In this document: one piece after another, positions 47,601 through 59,370 of the stretch | How positions within the stretch are numbered: the first letter of the stretch is position 1 | Layout of the letters: every line of letters begins with the position of its first letter | Assembly (NCBI GenBank): GCA_030248135.1 | Contig: JASANC010001852.1 | Coordinates: 1-64,000, forward strand | Length of the DNA: 64,000 bases | Source: Theristus sp. LFF4_11 | Taxonomy: Eukaryota > Nematoda > Chromadorea > Monhysterida > Xyalidae | Reading direction: 5' to 3' | Position numbers and translations under genes: made by a program | Notes under the pieces: model-generated | What the model was told of the DNA's origin: nothing | Seen by the model: the letters and a program-made list of their open reading frames with translations, nothing else | Databases searched by the model: none

Positions 47601-50549
47601 CGTCAACTTTTCTGGTTGTCTTGCAAAACAGAAATAGGCAAACAAATGAAAATGCAAAGCAAACTTGAATTAAATGAGTCATTGAAGACCTTTGGCGTCC
47701 GTTGATGTGAAACTGTGTTAAATGGCGATGTTGAACGCCGGATGGAGCCTAAAAATAATGGCAGTAAAAATAAACAAGTAAGCACCATCAAATAACTACC
47801 ATACGATGAAGAAGGTAGTTAAAAATCTGATGGTTGCTTTATGTTTAGTTTCTTCACAAAATACATCTACATCTGAATTTTAGCTAACAAAAAAACTGAC
47901 CGAAACCACCAGGAACAGGTGGAAAATAAACGAAAACGCATTTTAACAATTGTGGGGTTGTAGTTGTAGAGGCTATGGGTTGTTCGATGCCACATAATGA
48001 TGAGTTTTTAGTTTTACAACTGTGATAAAAAACCGTTGAATAAAAATTATAATACCTAATTGCTGATTTATTTCTTAGCGAGTTTTACAACCTCAGAGAA
48101 ATCTAAGCAAGGCAGGAGACGGTTTGGTTAGAAATAAACGTTTATTTTCCGATTGTAAACGCTCACCAAGTTGCAGTTTATGGTCATGTAATTTTACACG
48201 TGTCACAGAGCGGCAGAAGAAATCAAAGATTTTGAATTCACTGCAGCGAATGAAAAGGCAGACCGCAATGATAACAAACGGCAAGTGCAACCAAACTCTC
48301 TAAAAACGGAATAGCAAGAAATTTAAAACATAAATTAGCAATAAAATGAGTCATAAAACCATTTCTCAAGCAATGTTGTGAAGCCCATAAATTTTTCAAA
48401 AAAGTGGCTTTCATGACATGTCTCTGCGTTAAAATTTGTCGAAATCACGACAAGGAGCCAAAATATTCGACACGAGTTGAAAGTGTCATTCTGACTGACA
48501 TGAGCAATAAAAACGTTCACTTGCGTTGACGCAAGCCAACAGTAGAGCCATGTCTGAAACATGCCATCGTGGCAGAATGGTCATGTTACTGCATGCATAC
48601 ATGTTGTTCAATAATGACATCAACACGGGAGCAACATAATCAAATTGACTCAATCACTCAAGCTCGCATTACAACTCGCGACATATTCTTTATTTCAACC
48701 ATACATCTTATTGTACATCTGAGCCGTTTGCAGGGCTAAAAATGGTTCAGTTAGTAGTTGATTACGTTAAGAAAGCAGAATGCAACAATGATGATTTTAT
48801 TAGCACAAAGATAACAATGCAGCGACGAAGCGTCATAAAAATCAAATTAACCAAGGCCGACCATGGTGACACATTGGTGAACTCGCCGAACAACACCTGT
48901 CCGATGAGAATTGAGTCCTGAACAAACATGGTCTGCACTACACTAGACAAATTGAAAAAACAAAACCGAATAGCAACTGTGAACGATGTTCTTTCTCGGG
49001 TCGATTCAATATCGACCGCCTGCTGACATAAAAAGTCGGTTGCGTGCTGGCTGAACACAACGACAACTGAACGGCACTCTTAAACAACCAATCAATTTTG
49101 CTAGAAGAATCAATCAAAAAACAATTTGTTATTTGTGCAATATTGCTCGAATCCTGCTTGAATGTCCAGTCAATAAAAAATAATGCTGACTTTTTCTGGC
49201 CTGAGATATCCTGTGCGCGTGCCATTTTCCAGGTCGGGGCACAGGCCACGTCAACGTCGGGCATGGCCTAGATATCCCAATCTAATTCAAGATTTTTTAT
49301 TGGCAGAACATGAACACACGTGTGTGCGACACTGTAAATGAAAAAAAACGCGCGATGGCAAAAGAGATTCGACAATTTGAGGCAAACAGAAATAACAATT
49401 TGCCCCCTTGCTTGAGTTGATAACCTTTTGAGGTTGTTGACTAGTGATGACTGATTCAAAAATTTTTTTGTGATTTGCACTTGGATACGGCACACATGAA
49501 GTATAGACTAACAATTTGCAATTTTTTAACAATAAAGCAAAACACATAGAATGTATTCAGCTGGTTGTAAATTTGATCAAAAAATGCCAGAAAAAACCTA
49601 GCAGAACTTAGAAACTGAAAAAAACTTGTAAATCACAAAAACAAGAAACGAGTTTTTCCAGTACTCTAATTTCAACGAAGCTTTCATTAGAACTGGAATC
49701 GGCATACATCTTCACACTGAGTCTGAAAACCGGCACTTGAAATTTATTGAAATGACCACGTCTACAGCAACAGTTGAAATCACTGCTGCCTCGTCGCACA
49801 CGCAGCTGACAATTTGTCAACAACCTGACACCACCAGTCCACCAAAAGTTCGTTTTCCAACACATCCGAAACAGCCATCGAGATACTTGCATGTGTCTGT
49901 CTGTTCAAACTCATCATTCTTTCACGCATATATAGGCGAGTCTCTTTTATCTACAACTTTGCACACCAATCAATTTGGAAGTGTCAATACGCACATACAT
50001 ATATTATTACACCGACACCGAAGTGAATAAACAAATTTGCCACAACGGACATCATTTTGACAGCCATCCACCCACTCAGCACAACGCCGAATCGCGACTA
50101 CCTGTACGATCACCATGACATGCGACACTCCTGTGAGCGCGAGCGAGACATTCGTGTCACACATCTGTTACACGTCAGCTGTTTCCGGTAATCAGACTGT
50201 TCATTACCTTTGAAATTCGGATAACCGCAGGCGAGTTCCACTATTGCTACACAGAATTACTAGTTCAAGACACTTATAGTTCTGCGCCCGCTCATTCGTG
50301 GTCGCAAGAAGTCTCATAACAGATATCATTTTGTTGACACCTGAATGTGAAACTTAAAACACCAGTAGTTTACAACCGTTTCGCACGCGTTGCACATGTG
50401 TAATGCAAACAAAAAATTCTCCACTGAAATTCTCTTAATAAGGAAATTTCAGTTCAGTTCAATTTCAACTCAATTCAAGCGCATGCTAAACTCACATGCA
50501 GATCTAGACGCAATCAACGGTGTTTTACTGGCGTTCACTGGCGACGCAC
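44609..50549. other. Spacer or 5' intron of AGAP
   Basis: If the upstream exon at 50550-51036 belongs to AGAP, this is a 5.9-kb region of its 5' intron plus an internal promoter for the 44608 start. AT-rich, with no coding exon I can support. A small minus-strand ATG frame at about 50164 (MCDTNVSLALTGVSHVMVIV) ends near a GTAGTC donor, but its phase does not fit the AGAP exon at 43659. Confidence 0.45.
47110..47455. mobile_element. Possible MITE with GC-rich termini
   Basis: ATTGCGGCCCGCAAAATTCC near 47111 recurs inverted at about 47428-47455 (GGAATCGAGCGGGCCGCAAT), giving imperfect inverted repeats of about 25 bp around 300 bp of AT-rich DNA. A further partial repeat, GGGCCGCAATT, lies at about 47489. 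No clear target duplication. Confidence 0.4.
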
Positions 50550-51036
50550 CGATGACTAACGAGCGATTGGAGCGACTTGGCGCCAGTTGAGTGCAGCTGC
50601 GTCTGTGACGGTGAAAGCGAACCTTGGACGCACGTAGAGAGCGCCGGATGAACGTGAATGCAGCGAAATGTGACAAACGACTGCTGCTGCTGCTGCTGTT
50701 CGGTGTCAGTGCATCTGAATCGACCGTCTCATCACGGTTGGCACAGCCGTTGCAAGTGCACTCGATTGCATTAGCGCTGTTATCGTTGTTTTTGTTGATT
50801 ACCTGCGTTTTCTCATGCTGGCGTTGCAGACTCTCACAGGGCGATAAATTATTATTATTATTATTATTATTATTATTGTTGTTGTTGCTGTTGTTGTGGT
50901 AGTTGTTGCACGATGGGGAACTCTCGATTTTCGATCGAATCGGACTGGCGGGCATTATTGTAATGCATGACGCAAAAGTGGCGCCGTCACGGCTAACCAC
51001 TGATGTCAACCTTGGTGTGCTCGTATTCAATTTCAT
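50550..51036 (-). CDS. AGAP: Candidate alternative first exon of AGAP
   Basis: From the ATG at 51036 the frame reads MKLNTSTPRLTSVVSRDGAT, then contains 13 consecutive asparagines encoded by an (AAT/AAC) repeat near 50847-50890, a Cys pair (ECTCNGC), a Ser run and a basic end (RFHRHRRSC). A GTGCGT donor at 50549, the same hexamer as three other AGAP donors, leaves phase 1, exactly what the exon at 43659 needs (G joined to AT gives Asp). Using it instead of 44032-44608 gives about 1114 aa. The exon is GC-richer than its surroundings. The link to AGAP rests on strand, phase and donor type, not on homology; it could also be a separate gene, since the frame runs on to 50470. Confidence 0.5.
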
Positions 51037-53044
51037 TTCGTAAATTCAATTGTTTATCCAATTTTTTTGGCCCTTTCTTTTTATCGCAAGCAAATAAACG
51101 AACAGTTTTGTAGATTCAAGAACGTTGAGCAATGGGATCAGTTTTGGTCAATCACCTAGAGTTATTTATGACTAGAAATCAAATCACAGCAAATTCAACC
51201 ATTTACAAAATCAGTTCATGTGGAGGAATATGTAAAGCGACGCTCTGTCTGCAAAAAATATCGAACTTTTGGCGGTTTCTTTCAAATAGAAAAAAAAACG
51301 AAAAAAACGCTCGTTAAATAATGATCAGTGTCAGTGATCTATAGAACAAGGCTGCATGAAGTAACACTATGAAAAAATTGGCGTGGTCCGATTGTATATC
51401 GTGGAAAGGGGTAACGTATAGTGTACGCCAGCGCTGAAAGTGACAAAATCTACACCTGTCGTTTTATATCCTGTCATATGCTTTCGGTGTCAAAAAAAGC
51501 ATCATGGTGTTCAAATTTACATGCACTACTGAAAATGAAAAAAAGAGCATCGAAAACCAGACGAACAGAACGGTACAAACTATCAACACTTCTGAGCTGG
51601 ACTGTGGAAAATTCAAACACTTTTACAAAACACTGAATATATTGAATGACAGCAACAATTTTGACACAGTGAAAAAAACGTTGTCTGACGCTGTTCGCTG
51701 GTAAAAAACCCCTACCCTACAAGTTTTTGAGTATTGTATTTGCAAAATAGAATGAATATGACACAGACGAATACTATACTTAATGTACTACCATCAGATG
51801 GCAAACAGTATACAGAAAAAACTCTGCCCTGAGGTTTTCTAAAAAAACAGTTGCACAAACAGTTGCTGTTGCAAGTTGTGATGTGTTGTTCAGAACGGGT
51901 TGGATTATACACATCGTATGAGAAGATTTAGGTTTTCGAAAAAAAAGCAAAATAAAAACGAACACAATGAACAAAATTATGATGTGTCACCGTCACTACA
52001 AAAAACACTCAACGGCTAAGATTCTTGTTTTCATGTACAAACTAAAAATTCAGAGCACCGATAGAACAGAATGCAAAATAAAACTCCAAAAAATATTATT
52101 CTCATTAAACATACAAGTGATTGAATACACATTATGGCAATGTGAAATATGAACGAGCGGATATCATCGGAATATTCAAAATTCTGTAGTTTGCGTCGCC
52201 TGGTGTTGCCATATTACCGCTCACAAAGGGCAGAACTGCACCTTACTGCCGTTGTTATTGCTAGTTTGGTACATTAGTGACGCGTTTATTATGCGCCGAT
52301 AAAGCAACAAAATATTATAAGCTGTAACGGCAAGCTTTAATGTATGGCCGCGACGCGATCGGGACACCTTGTGTGAGTGGCAGGCTGACCAGAGGCGTTC
52401 AGAACATCAAACTGGAAAACAATGCGCCCAAATATGCCTTTTGTTGTTTGTGCAGAACATTTGTTTTCAAGTTCAGGTTGTTGCGCCACTAAAGTGAGCG
52501 CAACTGAAGCTGCGAAATCATCCAGGGCAAGCTTATTTGTAACCTAGCTTCTTCTTGTTTGATTTGCCGGCCACATCAGCTAGTTTAAGACACCACTTAT
52601 TTTGCTTGGCAGCTATTGCACAGCAAATACGAAATGACGCCCAAAAGCACCAGTCATTTATCAATACAATGACACAAACTAGGCGGCACCCAACAGTCGA
52701 ATTGGTTGGTAGTTCACAGACGAGCTAACCAAAATTGCACCGCTGCGACGTAACGAAACCAAAAATGCTGAATTGTGCCAGCAATAAGATTTAATGGGCA
52801 ATTCTTCAAGAACAAAAGTATATCTTGAAAGCTTCAACAGCATAGGTTCACGGAGAATGACGGATAACAGTGATTTTAGTCTGAGACAAGTGCTGCTATA
52901 AAATTCTGCACAACCACAACTGCAGCCAAAACTGCTTTCTCATCCACGGAAATACGGTTGAAAGTAGAAACTATGAACCTCAGAGTTAAAACAACTAGAA
53001 CTAATCGATCAAACGACAAACGTTAACATCGAATCAAGCTTTTA
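51037..53044. other. Intergenic, no gene recognised
   Basis: AT-rich spacer upstream of the AGAP first exon. It should contain that promoter if the exon is real, but no TATA box or other motif stands out. Frames are all short. Confidence 0.4.
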
Positions 53045-53805
53045 CAGTCTATTTGGATAACATATACAACTCGCTGATTGGTTGGCTCCTCACGCTCTGC
53101 ACCCCTGTTTCTTTCTGAGAACGAGATTCAGCTGAAATTATGTTTTTATTGCTGAACGAGTTCTTTTTACTTTTTCATGCCAAAATCTAAAACGATGAAC
53201 AACCAAATTCCAAACGTTTGCATTGGTCAAAATCTGAGAAAACTAAATTTTTGTTGGTTGAGTGCCGGCGGCGACGTCGTCGATGGTTTTTGCTTTTAGA
53301 CATGAAGAGAGCTCGCCGCCGCTGGCCACTGCTGCGTGTTAAAAGCACTGAGCAGAAGAACACAACAGGTGAGCAATAATGTTATAGTATTTATGAACAG
53401 TGTGAACAATCTTTGAGTAACAATGTAGATGGTAGCGCAGCCAACTGTTAAAACCGGGATTAAAACCGTCGAAATTGTTGGCAACAAGTTTTGTTATTTT
53501 TGTTTGTTTGTTTTGAATTTGTTTTGAACATGCAGCAGCGCCCAGCGGTATGCTCTTTTCAAGCTTGAAAGCAAAAACTACCGACGACCTTGTCGCCGCC
53601 AATCTACCAAAAAACTTTAGTTTTCTAAAATTTTGACCAATGCAAACGGTAGTTCGTCAATTTAGTTTTTTGGTATGAAAAAATAAAAAGAAACCGCTCA
53701 ACAATCGAAAAAACACGATTTTAGCTGAACATCGTTCCAAGAAACGAACAGGGGTATGGAGCGTGAGGAGCCGACCAATCGGCGAGTTATTATCCAGATA
53801 AACTG
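53045..53805. mobile_element. MITE, CAGTCYATCTGG family, long-arm copy
   Basis: 761 bp. The left end CAGTCTATTTGGATAACATA is inverted at the right as TATCCAGATAAACTG; TA flanks the left side and a mutated CA the right. Unlike the short copies, the inverted repeats extend about 300 bp inward (GATTGGTTGGCTCCTCACGC, TTTGCATTGGTCAAAAT, GCGGCGAC, GTAGTTTTTGCTTT), so it is nearly a full foldback with a loop of about 150 bp. No transposase frame. Confidence 0.8.
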
Positions 53806-56800
53806 CAGATCAAAATTTTACATAGGAGCTACCAGATTTAGGCTACGAGTTGATAATGCAATGCTTACAATTCTATTTTTTACACTTTTAATGCCACAGA
53901 AATGCGATTTCGAGCCAAACAGCCGGTATTTGGTGATACAAGGCTGAGGGCTCTAACTCAAACACATATTCTGGAGCAAATTTTATAAATGCGGCAATTT
54001 TAATACAGCTAAAACAGCGAGATTGTGCTGTCATCGAAGGACACCGAGTTGACGGGTTGACTACGAAAGACAGCCGACCGCAAATATGCGCCAATAGTAA
54101 TCGTAGTAAAATATGATAGCAGAAACGCGAATCGTCTGCCAATGCATGAACACGTTCACATCAGGCTCATGTGCTTTTAGAATGTTTCGTTGGCACCTAT
54201 GTACGCTGCACGAGAAAGCTGCTGCTGCTGCGACAACGTGCAGCTTAGAATGGCTGAAATTGCTGCCGCTATTCGACATAATGTGAATTGTGAAATAAAT
54301 ATTTCCATAAACGCGGAGTGAAGCTTTCATCAGATGTAAATACAGGCAGCATTAGTAAGCAAGAATATGAATGCTAACACAGCTAGGTGAATGTAAGCTG
54401 GAGCGTTTTATTGGTTTAGCTGAACTGAGGCTTTAGCTCTACACAACTCGTCAGTTCACGCAACAGTTTATAGTAATTCATGCGCAAAGCTGACATGATA
54501 TTGCGGTAAACACAGAAACGAGCGTAAATAAGCCAAAAACATACAGATGCATCAGCTTTAATATGACGCTCAGGCAAGCTGGTCAAAATCAAATTTAGAG
54601 AAAAAACAAAAAAGCGTACGACTGCCAATCTTTTCCGCTAACAAGAAAAGAAAAGCAAATCTCCTCTGAAATCACATAAGATACAATGTATGAGTGACGC
54701 CCAAAAATCAGCGACGGGCGACACTTTAAAAGATGTGTTCCATGGGAAAGTAGAACGTGACACACAAACCGGGGCCGAATAGTATCTTAACAGAAAGCGG
54801 TGGATCTAACAGAACAGCACAATCCTCAGTAAAAATAACATGCAGAGACAGGAAGCAATTTAAGGAAGCTTCAGAGCCCGAAACGCAGCAACAATCGCCA
54901 TGTATTGCGCTATAAAGTAAAACGAACTGGTGTCTAGCATAACACTGCAAAATATCGTCGACTGTTTGAATGGACAGAGAACTCATACAAAGCGTTAGAA
55001 TAAGAGTTGCTTCTAAACATGAGTCATCAAATGCAGTCTCACACCACGCATTACGCTTGGTGACAGCCGTATGCCTGAAGTGCACTGTGCACTCAAACCA
55101 CCCCATGATGAGAATCTGCCACTGCAGAGTCGAATGAGATTGAATGCCATATTGCAAAACAGCTTCGCGGGTGGGCTGTGCTCGACTGCAGTACTCTTCA
55201 TCAAATCAAAACTGTTCTTTTTTTGCAAAACAACGAACAGTTCAAGCTTCCAAAGTAACCTCTTGAATTTTTAGTTAGTAATCAATGACCAGTATGTCCT
55301 ACATCCGAAACTAACTTCAACTGAAAAATTCAGATACCAATAGCACTGCAAGTGAAGTTGCACTGTTTTTGCTTTATGAATGTGTAGCGAACTGACACCT
55401 CGTGAAACGACGCTAGCGCTTCAAGCTCCGTGAATGGCGCTTAACATGAAACTTATTCTAAACTAAAAATGTTAAAAATGCTTAGTAGACAGAACGCAAA
55501 GTGACAAGTGAATACCATCAGTGAGTTAAGCTAAGCAAGCTCCATTCTTGTTGCAAGTAACCGGCAGTGACGTATGTACGACCATCAAATTACAACCCCT
55601 TGCTGCAAAAAACCGACGACTGCTTCGCATAGTGAATTTCAATTCATGAGTTGCTGATGTTGACGTGAACAAGTACACAAGCCCATTTCTATAATTTTTA
55701 TCACCCAAGAACTGCTAGGACTCGAACATCACTAAATATAATTAGTGACGGAGAAATTAATGCATAAACAATGTAATATCAAGAAATTCGAAACGCTACC
55801 ACCAAAGGAGAAAAAGTCTAGCCAACTGAACAAATAGCTAACGCCAAATCCGAATCACCGGTTGTTCGTTTTTTTCCACGTTCTAAGCGTTGGTAGAACT
55901 AGCAAGCCAAAATAATTCGAATGTAAACAGACACTATGGTGGGTTGAGTAATACCAGGACCTGAAACAAGACAGCCGACTGGAACCCTGTGTCATTGGGA
56001 AAGAAAATGTCATATGAAAAGAGGGGGAAAATATAGGCTAATCACAGCTTGCAGCATGCCAAAATCTTGACTGCGTCAGCAATAATGACCCAAAAGCGGA
56101 GATGATAATTATAGCACGACCGAGGAGTGTGCTTCAGATTCAGTACCACAAACTGCAGTCGTGGTGGTGGATAGTGAATGTAATTAAATGCAAACAGAAG
56201 CTGACGCTGAAACGTACAAACAACATTTTGGTCTTTGCAAGCAAGCCAATTAGGAAATACCACGAATCATCGAACTTGATTGTACGAAGCTCAAAATGGT
56301 ACTAGACTTTTTGCACAATTGTTAGGTATTTGACTTGAGAACTAAAACTGCCTTAAACAGATGAACACTGGTAGACTGTTTAGATTGTGTTGAAAACCTA
56401 GTTTCATTGGTAGAATAAATCAACAACAAAAATAATCTGTCAAAAAGCCGAAAACAGAACAATCGATTCAATGAGCAACATTTTAAAAATTTATGGTGAT
56501 TCTGGTGGACATTCGCATGACTGTTAAGAACATGACAAATTAGAGCCATATGGCGATATGTGGATTTTACAAAGGAACATGCTATCAATGACTTAACAGT
56601 CCATTAAACCCTAGTGGCTTTCGACATCGACTTTTTCGTATAACTTTTACCAAAACGTGTTTATCTGTACTAACACATTCCCAGAATCAAGATTGTTGAC
56701 ACCAGTTGACACTTGGAATCTTACTAAAAAATCACTTTGTATCACGGCATTCACCGATTTCAACAAAACCAGTGCACAATTGGAGAACTAAATAAAATAT

Positions 56801-58208
56801 AATGGGAATATTAAAAAATCGAATATTTATAGTAGACAAGCAAAGTTACACAGCATTTGACATTTCCAATACCTCAAATTTCGTGACCGGAGAACGTCAA
56901 GATATCGATTTCATCAAATTATTGCTCAGCAAGTCACACACTGACACTCTATGGTGTCACCTACTGCTTCCTGTACGTACCTATGTATGCTAGCTATTTT
57001 CATCACCGCAGATTTTATTTTATACTGGTGCGGAAGATGAACATTTCGAGTTTTACAAATGTTTGAAAGATGTAAATTTAAAAGATGTAAACACCCTGCA
57101 AATTCCACTTCTCTAAATGTGGACAGTGTGCAATGGTCATAGTCACTCAAAGCGTGATCGTGACGAACTTTAGTTTTCCCTACAGCGCCTCAGTTGGACA
57201 TAAAACTACGACAAAAATGAAATTGTATTGTTTCATCGTCATTATTGCAATTTCATACAAGAATATTTTGATAATTGGCTGGGTGGTTTCGCTCGGCGGT
57301 ATGAGTGATTCTCATGACACAGCTTCCCGCGTGTGCATGTCATGATTGATTACGTATACGTTGATGCCACTGTGCTGTGGTCAACCATTCGGAACGAAAA
57401 AATGAAGAAAAACAGTGCTGTGGAACTCGGAGCAGCAACAGCATCTGCCGAAATGTGCTGGATATGTTCAGTGATGGTTTTGATAAATCGCTTTTGATTT
57501 GGTATTGCTCTTTTTGAAAGAAAAATTATAACAAATAGCTTTTTGAAAATTGCAGTTATTTTGAGGATAAAAAAGCGTTCAAGCATGCCAATGCCAAATG
57601 CTCATAAGATACAGATAAGATCTGAAAAAATTGAGTTCCTTTACTGACAACAAAGATGGGATGAAGGAGCAAACAGCGATTGAACGCTGCGTCCAAGAGC
57701 AGGAGGAGGACTACTCGACAAACATTCAGAGTATACCGAACTGCCGAAAAAAAACTAAATAAAGGTTTCAACACTAGTCTCCATTATAAGGCAATCCGTT
57801 TTTTAACAGTCAAAAACATTTTTAATGTCAAAAAATTGTGAGTTCATTTTGTTGAATCGAAGTCATATCATAACCTATTCATATGTAAAAACTTGTCGGT
57901 TCATATTTAAAGAAATTGCGGAATGGGGCCAATGGGGCGGGTCAAAGGCTAATTGATTTATCAACAGTAAAACTGCTTCGATGTATTCCATCATAAACCT
58001 CGAGTTTCCTGTGATCTGTTTTTTACCAGAATTTTGTTCGTGTCATTTCACACCACAAATGATCACAATCAATGAATGCCAATATATCCCATCTACAATA
58101 ACTGTTGGGATGTTGGACAAATATGATATGACCAATGTACAAATTGGCATGAGTTGTCCGTCTCGTACCAATCTTAAAAAGCATGCCCATTCCTTCATGA
58201 GTGCATAA
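53806..58208. other. Intergenic, no gene recognised
   Basis: AT-rich spacer. Open frames reach 143 codons (54726-55157, minus) without domains or splice context. The last few hundred bases before 58209 may be the 5' region of the Penelope-like element; a plus frame at 57981-58208 is in the same register as the GIY-YIG frame and separated from it by one TAA (58206-58208). Confidence 0.4.
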
Positions 58209-59048
58209 ATTAGTGTCATCTCCATCATCTCTACAAACCAGAAAAACCACCAAACAGTTCCTGGCTCTACTCATTTTCACAACACTTCTCAAACTCAACT
58301 CCGTTCTCACATCAACTGTTTTTCAAACAAAGCCATTCATGTTCAAAGAAGCAATGACGGATCAGTAAAGTTTGATTTCACCGACCCGTTGTTGCATGAT
58401 CAATGCACCTATGCTTGTGATAGGGTTATATGCAAGGTCTGCGATAGGCGTAACGATGAAAACTGCGTGAGATCAACCGTCACCGGAAGATCTTTTGTCA
58501 CCAGCAGCGCTGAGCTAGACTGCAATTCTGAAAACATTGTCTATCTAATTACTTGCACTAGATGTAATCTTCAATATGTTGGGGAAACTGGCCGCAAGTT
58601 TAGAGACCGAATGTCTGAGCATATGAGAAGCGCCAAAAGTAACACTGTACAAACCCTTTTAGCCAAGCATTTTAAGAATAGTGGCCATAGTGAAGCAGAC
58701 ATGTCCTTCCAAATTATCGAAAAACTGAACACCTCTGACAGCAAACAAGAAGATAGGTCTGAGCGCCTCAAGGCTGAAGATTTTTGGATAAGGCTGCTCA
58801 ACACTGCCCACCCTTTGGGATTGAACGACGCTGTAAAGGGTATTCAAAATCTGTCTAAACTCAATGATGTTACTAATTTTGGCAACACCCTGCCCTATTT
58901 CAGTCTGAAATGTCCCCGTAGACCAAGACCCAGAGGTAAACGGAAAAGCTCCGGTTCCAAAAAGAATGTTGATAAATCCAAAATAAAATATTTGTTGGGA
59001 AATTTTGTTAGGGGGATTACCGCGGTTTTTTTTTGGTTTTGCAAATGA
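58209..59048 (+). CDS. GIY-YIG endonuclease part of the retroelement
   Basis: Open from just after a TAA at 58206, about 279 codons. A Cys-rich motif (CTYACDRVICKVCDRRNDENC region; CX3C then CX2C) is followed by the GIY-YIG core: NIVYLITCTRCNLQYVGETG (the GIY and YIG strands with an extra CX2C), the catalytic arginine helix RKFRDRMSEHMRSAKS, and the metal-binding glutamate in KAEDFWIRLLN. The conserved HPLGLNDAV and a basic linker (RRPRPRGKRKSSGSKK) follow. The domain cuts DNA to prime reverse transcription in this family. The first ATG-like start cannot be fixed; the upstream TAA may itself be a disabling mutation. After about 59000 the sequence loses its coding character and enters the homopolymer tract. 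Confidence 0.85.
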   Translation: MSVISIISTNQKNHQTVPGSTHFHNTSQTQLRSHINCFSNKAIHVQRSNDGSVKFDFTDPLLHDQCTYACDRVICKVCDRRNDENCVRSTVTGRSFVTSSAELDCNSENIVYLITCTRCNLQYVGETGRKFRDRMSEHMRSAKSNTVQTLLAKHFKNSGHSEADMSFQIIEKLNTSDSKQEDRSERLKAEDFWIRLLNTAHPLGLNDAVKGIQNLSKLNDVTNFGNTLPYFSLKCPRRPRPRGKRKSSGSKKNVDKSKIKYLLGNFVRGITAVFFWFCK

Positions 59049-59067
59049 ATAATCAACTGTGAAGCAT

Positions 59068-59317
59068 TGGTGTGTTTTTTGTTTTGTATAAAAAAAGTGG
59101 TTAGGTGGGTGGTTTTAAAAAGAGGTGGGGGGGGGGGAAGAACCGGGGGGGGGGGGGTGTGTTTTTTTTTTTTTTTGGGGGGGGGAGGGTTGGGGGGTTG
59201 GGGAAGGGGAAAATTTTTTGTATTTAGTTGGGTTGGTTTGGGTGTTTTTTGGGTTTTTTTGTTTTGTTTTGTCTTTTGTTTTTTGTGGGGGTGTTGTGTA
59301 TTGGGGGGGGGGGGGTG

Positions 59318-59348
<31 letters not shown>

Positions 59349-59370
59349 GGGTTGGGTGTTTTTTTTTTTT
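59068..59370. repeat. G/T homopolymer block inside the retroelement
   Basis: G runs up to 13, T runs up to 16 and an A run of about 28 occupy the position of the protein linker between endonuclease and reverse transcriptase. The frames through it (Gly/Phe/Val-only) are not protein-like. It is either a low-complexity insertion or unresolved sequence from the assembly. Confidence 0.75.

Noticed and set aside
49970..50164. Small ATG exon (MCDTNVSLALTGVS...) with a GTAGTC donor as another AGAP start
   Set aside because: The donor leaves phase 0, not the phase 1 needed by the exon at 43659.
54726..55157. 143-codon minus-strand frame
   Set aside because: Cys/Leu-rich with no recognisable domain, splice context or GC rise; consistent with chance.
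59228..59370. N-terminal Gly/Phe/Lys-rich part of the 549-codon RT frame
   Set aside because: Encoded by the homopolymer block; RT-like sequence begins only near 59371.
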